Under the pieces are notes generated by a model, which worked only from the letters and a program-made list of their open reading frames with translations, searched no databases and was not told the DNA's origin. Position numbers and translations under genes: made by a program. Of a DNA stretch of 64,000 nt, positions 26,310 through 35,616 are shown one piece after another. Source of the DNA: an uncultured Collinsella sp. (GTDB taxonomy: Bacteria > Actinomycetota > Coriobacteriia > Coriobacteriales > Coriobacteriaceae); the NCBI GenBank assembly GCA_947507155.1, contig CANNOC010000013.1, forward strand, positions 1-64,000, written 5' to 3'. The stretch's first letter is position 1. Each line of letters opens with the position of its first letter.

Positions 26310-27791
26310 ATGCGCCAGGGTTTCGACAACGCGAAGTATATCGAGCTGCAGGCTGCTCACATTAAGGAGCGCATCTCGCAGTTTGGCGGTAAGCTCTATT
26401 TGGAGTTTGGCGGCAAGCTGTTTGACGACTATCATGCGAGCCGTGTGCTACCGGGTTTTGAACCGGACAGCAAGTTCCGCATGCTCAAGAGCATTGCCGA
26501 CGACGTCGAGGTCATCATCGCAATCAATGCAAACCATATCGAGAAGAACAAGGCCCGTGGCGACCTTGGCATTACCTATGACGAGGACGTCTTGCGCCTG
26601 GTCGACCTGTTCCGCGGCAACGGTTTTGCTGTCGCGGCCGTGGTTATCACGCAGTATGCCGGTCAGCCCGCTGCCGACGTCTTCCGCAATCGTCTGAATG
26701 CACTCGGCATTCCCGCCAAGCTGCACTATCCCATTGAGGGCTATCCGCACGACGTCGATCTGATCGTTTCTGACGGAGGCTACGGCAAGAACGAGTTCGT
26801 CGAGACCACGCGTCCGCTCGTTGTCGTGACGGCGCCCGGCCCTGGCTCGGGCAAGCTCGCCACCTGCCTCTCACAGCTGTATCACGAGCATAAGCACGGC
26901 ACCGCCGCCGGTTATGCCAAGTTTGAGACCTTCCCGGTCTGGAATCTTCCCCTGACGCATCCGGTCAATATTGCCTACGAGGCCGCCACGGCGGACCTCG
27001 ACGATGCCAACATCATCGATTCCTTTCACCTTGAGGCCTACAACAAGACCACGGTCAACTACAACCGCGACGTCGAGGCCTTCCCGGTGGTCCGTGCCCT
27101 GATGGAAAAGATCCTAGGCAAGAGCCCCTACCAGAGTCCCACGGACATGGGCGTCAATATGGTCGGCTTTGCCATCACCGATGACGATGCCTGCCGCGAC
27201 GCTTCCAAGATGGAGATCGTCCGCCGCTACTTTACCGCGGTCGAAAATGTGCGCCGTACCGGCGTGGGCGATGAGCAAGTCGACCGTCTCAAGATTATTA
27301 TGAAGAAGGCCGGCATCGATAAGAACTACTCACCGGCGCGCTCGGCGGCCTTAACCAGGGAGCAACTGACGGGTGGTCCCGTGGGCGCCATGGTCATGCC
27401 GGACGGTTCCGTGGTGACCGGTAAGACCTCCACGCGCCTGGGCGCCGCAAGTTCGCTCATTATGAACGCTCTCAAGCATGTTTCGGGCGTCGACCTTGAG
27501 CTTGAAGTCATCAGCGACGAGGCGATCGAGCCCATCAGCAAGCTCAAGACGCATTTCCTGGGCAGCAAAAACCCGCGCCTTCACACCGACGAGACGCTTA
27601 TGGCGCTGTCGATCACCTCGGCTACGAGCGAGACGGCCGCTCGTGTCCTTTCGGGCCTGGAGCAGCTGCGCGGTTGCGATGCCTTCTTTAGCGTGATTAT
27701 CTCGCCGACGGACGAGACGGTGTTGCGTAAACTGGGCATCAACGTGTGCTGCGAGCCCAAGTTTGAGCGTCGTGGTTTCTTCCATCGCTAA
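26310..27791 (+). CDS. DUF1846 (UPF0371) family protein
   Basis: A 493-residue protein matching the DUF1846 family in length and in the opening FDNAKYIELQAAHIKERI and GKLYLEFGGKLFDDYHA. A segment VVVTAPGPGSGKLATCLSQLYHE near residue 175 looks like a phosphate-binding loop; family structures are reported but the biochemical role is not established. GGGACGGGAG lies before the ATG at 26310, which is preferred to an ATG at 26286. It is a monocistronic unit with its own terminator. Confidence 0.88.
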   Translation: MRQGFDNAKYIELQAAHIKERISQFGGKLYLEFGGKLFDDYHASRVLPGFEPDSKFRMLKSIADDVEVIIAINANHIEKNKARGDLGITYDEDVLRLVDLFRGNGFAVAAVVITQYAGQPAADVFRNRLNALGIPAKLHYPIEGYPHDVDLIVSDGGYGKNEFVETTRPLVVVTAPGPGSGKLATCLSQLYHEHKHGTAAGYAKFETFPVWNLPLTHPVNIAYEAATADLDDANIIDSFHLEAYNKTTVNYNRDVEAFPVVRALMEKILGKSPYQSPTDMGVNMVGFAITDDDACRDASKMEIVRRYFTAVENVRRTGVGDEQVDRLKIIMKKAGIDKNYSPARSAALTREQLTGGPVGAMVMPDGSVVTGKTSTRLGAASSLIMNALKHVSGVDLELEVISDEAIEPISKLKTHFLGSKNPRLHTDETLMALSITSATSETAARVLSGLEQLRGCDAFFSVIISPTDETVLRKLGINVCCEPKFERRGFFHR

Positions 27792-27825
27792 GTTTGAAGT
27801 ATCGCGGTAATTGCATCGCCTTTTG

Positions 27826-27858
27826 GCCGTATCGGGTTAGCGCCCGGTACGGCTTTTT
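27826..27858 (+). terminator. intrinsic terminator after the DUF1846 gene
   Basis: GCCGTATCGGG pairs with CCCGGTACGGC (one wobble), loop of 6, followed directly by TTTTT. Confidence 0.85.
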
Positions 27859-28047
27859 GATCAATAAAGCGTCTATTTCGGCGAAAAATAGCCGTTTACC
27901 TGCCTAAAAACAATTTGGGCGGTATACAATAATCGTAACTGTTTCATCCTTAGCGGGATGCCGCATGATGGATATTACCTGCCATCGTGAGGTGTGTCGG
28001 TCGTGCACGGCGCGCTGGATGCTCGTGCTCGGTTAGAGGAGGCTGCC

Positions 28048-28383
28048 ATGGCGGGCAAGGGTCGTGCGAGTGTCAACGATATGAAGCGTGTCGAAGTGCT
28101 GGTGTTGATGGAGATTGCCCAGCAATCCGAAAGTGGCGGGACATATGGCTTCTCGCGCAAAACGCTTGCGGAGCACGTTGGGGTGTCTCCGTATCGAGCC
28201 CGCGCCGCAATTGAGCGCTTGGATTCTGACGGTTTGATCGAGGTCGTTTCGCGTTATAGCGAGGATGGCGGCCAGCTTGCAAATGGTATTTGCCTTACCG
28301 AGCGTGGCGGGTGGTATCTGAAAGGCATCCGCGCGGGTATGCTCGTTCGGGATATGCTCAGGGACGAGCTTGCCGATCGGTAG
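28048..28383 (+). CDS. small winged-helix DNA-binding protein
   Basis: A 111-residue protein with a single winged helix-turn-helix: FSRKTLAEHVGVSPYRARAAIERLDSDGLIEV at about residues 34-65 reads like GntR/MarR-type recognition helices. There is no effector domain, only a short basic C-terminus. AGAGGAGG before the ATG at 28048 fixes the start; an upstream GTG in the same frame lacks a site. It sits ahead of pyrG on the same strand but is separated from it by a terminator, so it is probably a separate unit. Target genes unknown. Confidence 0.7.
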   Translation: MAGKGRASVNDMKRVEVLVLMEIAQQSESGGTYGFSRKTLAEHVGVSPYRARAAIERLDSDGLIEVVSRYSEDGGQLANGICLTERGGWYLKGIRAGMLVRDMLRDELADR

Positions 28384-28408
28384 CGATCTGCCGCCTAAGT
28401 TGTTGCTA

Positions 28409-28435
28409 CGCCGCTCGGGTCCCGGGCGGCGTTTT
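28409..28435 (+). terminator. intrinsic terminator after the winged-helix gene
   Basis: CGCCGCTCGGG pairs with CCCGGGCGGCG (one wobble, very tight loop), then TTTTG. Confidence 0.65.
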
Positions 28436-28554
28436 GTTTCGAGATGGAGAAATGCAAGCACTTTGGTGAAAAATGGCGAACTGCTTCTTTCTCGAGTATT
28501 ACAATGAAGACCCGTAAGATGTGTATGGACAACTTCTACGGGAAGCGCAGGTAA

Positions 28555-30222
<1,668 letters not shown>

Positions 30223-30224
30223 GG

Positions 30225-31166
30225 TTGCCGGCGAACCGGGAACATATCGGAGAAGCTCCTTCGCCGCTCGCTGTGGCGGCGGGGGAGTTTCTTGATTACC
30301 TTGCAGTCGAGCGGGGCTTGGCGCGTAACACGATTGCCGCCTATCGCCGAGACCTGACGACCTACTGTGCCTATCTGGAGCGGACGGGCATTGCGTCCTT
30401 TGAGGACGTGAGTCGGCGGGTCATTGAGGACTTTATCGCCGATCGGCGCGATGGGGGCTATTCCGATGCCTCGGTGGAGCGCGCGCTCGCTGCCGTCAAA
30501 GGCCTGCATGCCTTTTTGGTGCGCGATGGGGCCGTGACCCAAAATCCTACGGCGGCGTTGCGTTTGCCAAAAAAGGCCGAGCGCCTGCCGGAGTGCCTTT
30601 CGGTGGAGGATGTTTCGGCATTGCTCGACCAGGATTTTCCGGATGGTGAGATGGGTCTGCGCGATCGCGCTATCTTGGAAGTGCTGTATGGGTGCGGCCT
30701 GCGCGTGAGCGAGCTGGTGGGGCTCGATGTGAGTGATATCCATGCCGATGACGGCTTTGTGCTGGTTCGCGGCAAGGGCTCCAAGGAGCGTCTGGTCCCT
30801 TTGGTGGGAAGCGCGGCGCGTGCCCTGACGCACTATATATGTGATGGGCGCCGACTTCTGGCGGCTCATGCTCGTGGGACAGAGACGCCGGCGGTCTTTT
30901 TAAACAAGAACGGCGGGCGTCTGTCGCGTCAGGGTGTTCACGTCATATGCGAGCGCTACGGACGCCAGGTGGGGTTGGTGGGACTCCATCCGCACACGTT
31001 GCGCCATTCCTTTGCCACCCATATGCTCGCGGGCGGCGCGGACCTTCGCGTGCTGCAGGAGATCTTGGGACACGCCGATATATCGACGACGCAGGTCTAC
31101 ACGCATGTCGATCGTACGCAGCTGACTGAGGTTTACCTGGCGGCCCACCCGCTGGCACATCGCTAA
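30225..31166 (+). CDS. xerD: tyrosine recombinase XerC/XerD
   Basis: A 313-residue tyrosine recombinase that resolves chromosome dimers at dif. The N-terminal SAM-like core-binding domain (about 15-105) precedes the catalytic domain with Arg in GCGLRVSELVGL, Lys in GKGSKERLVPL, HTLRHSFATH, GHADISTTQ and Tyr292 as nucleophile. The start is uncertain: TTG at 30225 has AAGG too close, and GTG at 30270 is an alternative that still leaves the domain intact. It follows pyrG by 3 nt. XerC versus XerD is not resolved; no dif site was found here. Confidence 0.88.
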   Translation: MPANREHIGEAPSPLAVAAGEFLDYLAVERGLARNTIAAYRRDLTTYCAYLERTGIASFEDVSRRVIEDFIADRRDGGYSDASVERALAAVKGLHAFLVRDGAVTQNPTAALRLPKKAERLPECLSVEDVSALLDQDFPDGEMGLRDRAILEVLYGCGLRVSELVGLDVSDIHADDGFVLVRGKGSKERLVPLVGSAARALTHYICDGRRLLAAHARGTETPAVFLNKNGGRLSRQGVHVICERYGRQVGLVGLHPHTLRHSFATHMLAGGADLRVLQEILGHADISTTQVYTHVDRTQLTEVYLAAHPLAHR

Positions 31167-31199
31167 TACGCTGCTGAGCTGCGATTACATGCTATCCGA

Positions 31200-31261
31200 G
31201 GACGGACCCCCGATTGCTGGAACGTGCTGTTGCGCACGTTTTGGCAATCGGGGGTCCGTCC
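31200..31261. repeat. 18-bp perfect inverted repeat 3' of xerD
   Basis: GGACGGACCCCCGATTGC (31200-31217) is complementary to 31244-31261. An inner 7-bp stem AACGTGC/GCACGTT extends it. It begins 33 nt after the xerD stop. CATTTT follows, a weak T-run, so it could also terminate transcription. Confidence 0.7.
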
Positions 31262-31360
31262 CATTTTGCGCCACCGGCCAATGGTGCGGCGGGGTGCACA
31301 TGCCGCGCGTGGGAGAGTTTGGGGGCGATGTGAACGGGATGTAAAGGGACGTAAAAATCG

Positions 31361-31386
31361 CCTCAAGGTCAACTTGAAGGTTGAGG
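31361..31386. promoter_or_regulatory. operator candidate upstream of mraZ, shared with ftsZ
   Basis: CCTCAA (31361-31366) and TTGAGG (31381-31386) are symmetric ends around TCAACTTGAAGGTT (31369-31382), a 14-mer that recurs exactly at 45896-45909 ahead of ftsZ. TTGAAG-type hexamers continue in tandem to 31392. The symmetry and location suggest a regulator that acts on both ends of the division cluster. Confidence 0.5.
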
Positions 31387-31392
31387 TTGAAA

Positions 31393-31428
31393 GGCGGGGT
31401 GCTACAGGTGGCATCCCGCCTTTGCGTT
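31393..31428 (+). terminator. hairpin in the region ahead of mraZ
   Basis: GGCGGGGTGC pairs with GCATCCCGCC (one wobble), followed by TTTGCGTT. It could terminate readthrough from xerD or act as an attenuator if transcription of the cluster starts upstream of it. Confidence 0.45.
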
Positions 31429-31448
31429 AAACACAACATATTGTGTTT
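31429..31448. promoter_or_regulatory. perfect AT-rich palindrome ahead of mraZ
   Basis: AAACACAA and TTGTGTTT are exact complements around CATA. The size and symmetry resemble a repressor operator; no regulator can be assigned. Confidence 0.4.
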
Positions 31449-31464
31449 TCGAACATATGCTCGG
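31449..31464. promoter_or_regulatory. LexA-box-like sequence ahead of mraZ
   Basis: TCGAACATATGCTCGG differs at two positions from the SOS box TCGAAC-N4-GTTCGA known in actinobacteria and is also close to the Bacillus form. It would allow DNA damage to restrain the division cluster. The box preferred by this lineage is not known to me. Confidence 0.4.
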
Positions 31465-31485
31465 GGGTGGCGCCCAATAGTTAGG

Positions 31486-31532
31486 GGGTGGAGTGGTGGG
31501 GTAGGGTGGGGGAAGGGGTGGGGAAAGGTGTT
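31486..31532. promoter_or_regulatory. phased GTGG repeats, probable MraZ-binding boxes
   Basis: GTGG/GTGGGG units recur with their T at 31489, 31497, 31507, 31519 and 31529, roughly one helical turn apart. MraZ proteins bind direct repeats of short TGGG/GTGG-type boxes in their own promoter, so autoregulation is likely. Confidence 0.45.
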
Positions 31533-31537
31533 GAAAA

Positions 31538-31590
31538 ATGGGGCGGTTCCCCATATTATTAATGACGTCGACAGGCGGGGTGGTTCCCCG
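31538..31590. repeat. two matching palindromes in the mraZ leader
   Basis: GGGGCGGTTCCCC (31540-31552, flanked by AT/AT) and GGGGTGGTTCCCC (31577-31589) are near-identical small palindromes 37 bp apart, between the GTGG array and the mraZ start. They could be paired leader hairpins or a two-site operator. Confidence 0.4.
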
Positions 31591-31627
31591 CGTACGTGCC
31601 ATCTGAGAAACCGAGGGGAGGGCGCAC

Positions 31628-32062
31628 ATGGGAATGACTGGTGCATACGAGCGCAATCTCGATGCAAAAGGTCGTCTGTCCCTGCCTGCACCCCTTCGCG
31701 AGGAGCTTGGAGAGCACGTTCGCGTGTTCAAAGCCCTGGATGTCGATGCTCTGTACGTGTTCTCTGCCGAGGCCTTCGATAAGTGGGTCGAAGGACTCTT
31801 CGCGGGTCGTGAGGGCCACGAGGGTTTTAACCCGCGTGACATCAACGACCAGAAGCTCATGAGAGCGATCAACAAGCGCACCACGTCGATGGATGTGGAT
31901 AGCGCCGGTCGTATCGGTCTTTCTGAGTCTCTCCGCAAGCAGGCGAACCTCGACCGCGAGGTCACGGTTGTGGGTAACTACGACCACCTCGAGGTTTGGG
32001 ACCGCGCCGCGGCCGATGAGGACGATGACGACGAGGCTCTGCTTGACCTCTTCTTCTCGTAA
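31628..32062 (+). CDS. mraZ: MraZ transcriptional regulator
   Basis: A 144-residue protein with two AbrB-like MraZ repeats; each has the DAKGRLSLP / DSAGRIGLS type motif (near residues 11 and 87). MraZ forms a ring that represses its own promoter and tunes the dcw cluster. GAGGGGAGGG precedes the ATG. The acidic C-terminus (EDDDDEALLDLFFS) is a small lineage-type addition. It is the first gene of the division cluster, and rsmH follows 20 nt downstream. Confidence 0.94.
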   Translation: MGMTGAYERNLDAKGRLSLPAPLREELGEHVRVFKALDVDALYVFSAEAFDKWVEGLFAGREGHEGFNPRDINDQKLMRAINKRTTSMDVDSAGRIGLSESLRKQANLDREVTVVGNYDHLEVWDRAAADEDDDDEALLDLFFS

Positions 32063-32082
32063 GGGCAAGGCACGAGTAACGG

Positions 32083-33048
32083 ATGGAGCGTGGGATCTTG
32101 ACACAAGAATATCGGCATGAACCTGTCATGCTCGGCGAAGTGCTTGAGTCGCTGCAGCTCAAGAGCGGCTCCGTTGTCTGCGATTGCACCCTTGGCGGTG
32201 CCGGCCATTCGGTAAAGATGGCCGCGCAGGTGGGGGAGACGGGCCTTTTGCTCGGCGTCGATCAGGACGACATGGCCCTCGAGGCCGCTGGCGCCCGTCT
32301 GGACCGCGAGGTTCCCGGCGTCCCGCACCAGCTGCTGAAGGGCAACTTCGGCGACTTGGACGAGCTGCTTTGCTCGGCCGAGGTGCCCGGGGTCGATGGC
32401 TTCCTGTTTGACTTGGGCGTTTCGTCACCGCAACTCGATATCCCTGGCAGGGGCTTTTCGTATAACGAAGATGCCCCATTGGACATGCGGATGGATCCGG
32501 GTAACAACACCCTAAACGCAGCTGAGGTCATCAACACCTATAACGAACACGACCTCGCCCGGATTCTACGCGTCTATGGCGAAGAGAAGTTCGCCTCGCA
32601 GATTGCGCGCGAGATCGTGCGCCGTCGCGAGCAAGAACCGATCGAAACTACAGGCCAATTTGTCGAGATCATCAAGGCTGGCATTCCGGCTGCCGCTCGT
32701 CGGCATGGTGGGCACCCGGCCAAGAAGAGCTTCCAGGCCATTCGCATCGAGGTCAACCACGAGCTCGATGTGCTCGAGAGGGGGCTTGATGCCGCCACCA
32801 GGTGGCTCAACCCGGGCGGACGCATCTGCGTCATCTCGTATCACTCGCTCGAGGACCGTATCGTAAAGAACCACTTTAAGGAGATGAGCCAGGGGTGCAC
32901 GTGCCCGCCGGAGATTCCGGTGTGCGTGTGCGGCAACGTGCCGATACTCAAGGTCATCACCCGCAAACCCTTGGTTGCCCAACCCGATGAGGTTGCGCGC
33001 AACCCTCGGGCGAGATCAGCCAAAATCCGCGTGGCGCAGCGCCTGTAG
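32083..33048 (+). CDS. rsmH: 16S rRNA (cytosine-1402 N4)-methyltransferase
   Basis: A 321-residue RsmH (MraW). It opens EYRHEPVMLGEVLESL and has the SAM motif DCTLGGAGHSVKM, FDLGVSSPQLD and ISYHSLEDRIVKNHF, all diagnostic. It methylates the N4 of C1402 in the ribosomal P site. The ATG at 32083 has a weak ribosome site; a TTG at 32098 five codons on is possible. Confidence 0.95.
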   Translation: MERGILTQEYRHEPVMLGEVLESLQLKSGSVVCDCTLGGAGHSVKMAAQVGETGLLLGVDQDDMALEAAGARLDREVPGVPHQLLKGNFGDLDELLCSAEVPGVDGFLFDLGVSSPQLDIPGRGFSYNEDAPLDMRMDPGNNTLNAAEVINTYNEHDLARILRVYGEEKFASQIAREIVRRREQEPIETTGQFVEIIKAGIPAAARRHGGHPAKKSFQAIRIEVNHELDVLERGLDAATRWLNPGGRICVISYHSLEDRIVKNHFKEMSQGCTCPPEIPVCVCGNVPILKVITRKPLVAQPDEVARNPRARSAKIRVAQRL

Positions 33049-33138
33049 GCGCGACCGCGCGAAATTGGACCTCCCGCTCGCACCATAAACGAAGCTTAAA
33101 CACACTACCAACGTACTCGGGATGGGAGGCGGCATATC

Positions 33139-33609
33139 ATGGGCTATAACACCTCAAACGCAGCACTCGCCTATGATATGAACGCCATGCCCGCCTACCG
33201 CGAGGCACCGCAGGCGCCCGTTGCCCCTCGTGAGCAACGCACGCCGCGTTTTGATGTCTACACGGGCGCGGGCCGTCAGGCAAACCAGGCGGTAAGCCCG
33301 GTTTTCATGAGCGTTCTTAAAACGGTTTGCATCATCGCGGCTGTCTTCATGACGATCGGTGTCGCCCGCGTGGCACTTGCCGGTGTCACGGCCCAGGTGC
33401 TCAACGGCAACGCAGAGCTTGCCAGCACGCTCGAGAAGGCGACCGACGAGAGTTCTAACCTTGAGGTCATGCATTCGGTCTATGGTGCCGACACACGTAT
33501 TCGCGATCTTGCGGGCGCCTATGGCATGGTGGAGCCCAGCGAGAGCGTTACGCTTGACTTTTCGCAGGATGCAGCCGCGGGCGCTAGCTCGACTGCGGCC
33601 GCTCAGTAA
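33139..33609 (+). CDS. FtsL-like divisome protein (predicted)
   Basis: A 156-residue bitopic protein: a cytoplasmic tail of about 55 residues rich in Pro, Arg and Ala, one membrane segment (TVCIIAAVFMTIGVARVAL, about 58-76), then an extracytoplasmic region with a short helix. Sequence similarity to FtsL is not visible, but topology and position between rsmH and ftsI are exactly those of ftsL. Its expected role is to join FtsQ and FtsB/DivIC in activating FtsW-FtsI. GGGATGGGAGG precedes the ATG. The leucine-zipper pattern is weak and the C-terminus is Ala/Ser-rich. Confidence 0.6.
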   Translation: MGYNTSNAALAYDMNAMPAYREAPQAPVAPREQRTPRFDVYTGAGRQANQAVSPVFMSVLKTVCIIAAVFMTIGVARVALAGVTAQVLNGNAELASTLEKATDESSNLEVMHSVYGADTRIRDLAGAYGMVEPSESVTLDFSQDAAAGASSTAAAQ

Positions 33610-33627
33610 ATAAGACGGTAGCTGAGT

Positions 33628-35493
33628 ATGACAAATGACTATCGCCGCGGTTCCGACGGGGACCACGGGTCTGGACGTCCCTCCTCGCGGGGACGTTCTG
33701 GTTATCAAGGAACGGGTCGGCCATCTTACAACGCGGGGCCGTCCTATGGCAACGACCCTGCGTCGCGTCTTCGTGGCTCGGGCGGACCTCGGGTACGCAA
33801 TACGGGCGCGCGCAAAGGGTCGTCGTCTGAATGGGTTACGGGAGCGCCGCTGCCTCGCCGCGATGTCGTTATGGGCTGTATCGGGGTTGGCCTTGCCGCG
33901 GGCGTCTTCCGTCTTGCCGAATACCAGATCGTGAATGCTGACAAGCTGCGCGAGCGCGCGGACGCGCGTCGCCTGCTCTCACAGACGCTCTATGCCAAAC
34001 GTGGCACTATCTACGACCGCAACGGCAACGTGCTGACGTCGTCGGTCGAATGCCGCAATGTCGCCGTGAACCCTCAGCTTGTCGAGGACGTCGACAAGAC
34101 GGTCTCGGCGCTGGTCAAGGCTACCGGTATCGATAAAAAGACCTGCCGCAAGCTGGTGCTGTCTGATGGTTCCTGGGTGTATATCAAGCGCCAGGTCGAC
34201 GAGGATGACGCTGCCGCCCTGGAAAAGAAGAATCTACCCGGCGTGCTCTTTGAGCAGGCGATGAAGCGGGTTTACCCGTATGGAAACCTGGCTTCTCAGC
34301 TGCTGGGCGTCGTGAACGTGGACAACGCTGGCCTGACGGGACTCGAAAAACAATACGATGAGCTTCTGACCGGAACGAATGGCTCTCTTGTGCGCGAGCG
34401 CGCAAGAGATGGCGGCTACATCGCGGGCGGTGCCTATAAAAAGGTTGCCGCGATCGATGGCGTGGATATCGTGACGACGATCGACGTCAACATTCAGCGC
34501 GCCGCGGAAGATGCCTTGGCCGAGGCGGTCGAGAAGACGAAGGCCAAAAACGGGTCGGCCCTGGTGACCGACCCGACGACTGGAGAGATCCTGGCCGCCT
34601 GCTCGTATCCGACCTACGACCAGACCAATTTGGAAAACGCCAAGACCGAGGACATGAACCTTCGTCTAGTGACGGATGCCTACGAGCCCGGCTCGGTCTT
34701 TAAGACGCTGGTTGCGGGCGCCGGATTTGATTTGGGCGTTGTGCGCCCGAGCACATCGTTTGAGGTTCCCGCGAGTATCAAGGTGGGCGACGATACCGTT
34801 ACCGATGCCGACAAGCGTGACTACACCATGACAATGGACGTACGCGAGATGATGCGCCGTTCGTCCAATGTCGGTTTTGTCCTGGTGGGGCGCAAGATCG
34901 GTGCCGATGATTTTGCCACTTATGTGGACAAGTGGGGTATCGGTCATAGCTCCGGTGTCGATTTTCCGGGTGAGAGTCTGGGCATCGTCAAGGAGCGCGA
35001 CCAGTACGATGGTGCCACCTTGGGTGCTATGAGCTTTGGCCAGGCGCTGTCCGTCTCGCCGATTGAGGTCGCACGTGCCGTGGGCGGTATCGCGAACGGC
35101 GGCGTGATGATGACTCCGCACTTCTATAAGTCGAGCAAGGGCGATGAAAAGGATTGGGGCGAGGGGGATCGCGCGATTTCCGAGGAGGCCGCCTCGCAGG
35201 TGACATCGTGTATGCAGACGGTCGTTGCCGAGGGAACGGGCGTTGGCGGCGCGGTGGACGGCTACGACGTGGCGGGCAAGACCGGTACGGCCGAGCGCGC
35301 CGATGAGAACGGCGGCTACCTCAAAGAGAACTACATGTCGTCTTTTATGGGGTTTGCCCCGGCGCAGTCGCCCAAGGTCCTGTGCTATATCACCCTTGAC
35401 GGAACCCCGTCAGGCTCCGATGCCGCCGCAGTGCCGTTCCAGTCCATTATGGCCAGTGCGCTTGATGTGTTGGGTGTCCCGCGCACCAAGTAG
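33628..35493 (+). CDS. ftsI: division-specific peptidoglycan transpeptidase (class B PBP)
   Basis: A 621-residue class B penicillin-binding protein. The N-terminal 75 residues are disordered and Arg/Gly/Ser-rich, then one membrane anchor (about 76-95), the dimerisation domain with RGTIYDRNGNVL, and the transpeptidase domain with Ser356-V-F-Lys359, Ser412-Ser-Asn414 and Lys551-Thr-Gly553. It cross-links septal peptidoglycan with FtsW. No PASTA domains are present. It starts 18 nt after the ftsL-like gene. Confidence 0.94.
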   Translation: MTNDYRRGSDGDHGSGRPSSRGRSGYQGTGRPSYNAGPSYGNDPASRLRGSGGPRVRNTGARKGSSSEWVTGAPLPRRDVVMGCIGVGLAAGVFRLAEYQIVNADKLRERADARRLLSQTLYAKRGTIYDRNGNVLTSSVECRNVAVNPQLVEDVDKTVSALVKATGIDKKTCRKLVLSDGSWVYIKRQVDEDDAAALEKKNLPGVLFEQAMKRVYPYGNLASQLLGVVNVDNAGLTGLEKQYDELLTGTNGSLVRERARDGGYIAGGAYKKVAAIDGVDIVTTIDVNIQRAAEDALAEAVEKTKAKNGSALVTDPTTGEILAACSYPTYDQTNLENAKTEDMNLRLVTDAYEPGSVFKTLVAGAGFDLGVVRPSTSFEVPASIKVGDDTVTDADKRDYTMTMDVREMMRRSSNVGFVLVGRKIGADDFATYVDKWGIGHSSGVDFPGESLGIVKERDQYDGATLGAMSFGQALSVSPIEVARAVGGIANGGVMMTPHFYKSSKGDEKDWGEGDRAISEEAASQVTSCMQTVVAEGTGVGGAVDGYDVAGKTGTAERADENGGYLKENYMSSFMGFAPAQSPKVLCYITLDGTPSGSDAAAVPFQSIMASALDVLGVPRTK

Positions 35494-35616
35494 GGGGTTA
35501 CTATCTATGAAATGGCCAGTCGGTTAATCCGGGTTGTTCACACGCCCTGCACCACGCGTAGGCGGCGCTGGGATACAATACGCCGATAGCATTATTAGGT
35601 TTACAGGGGGGCTGCA

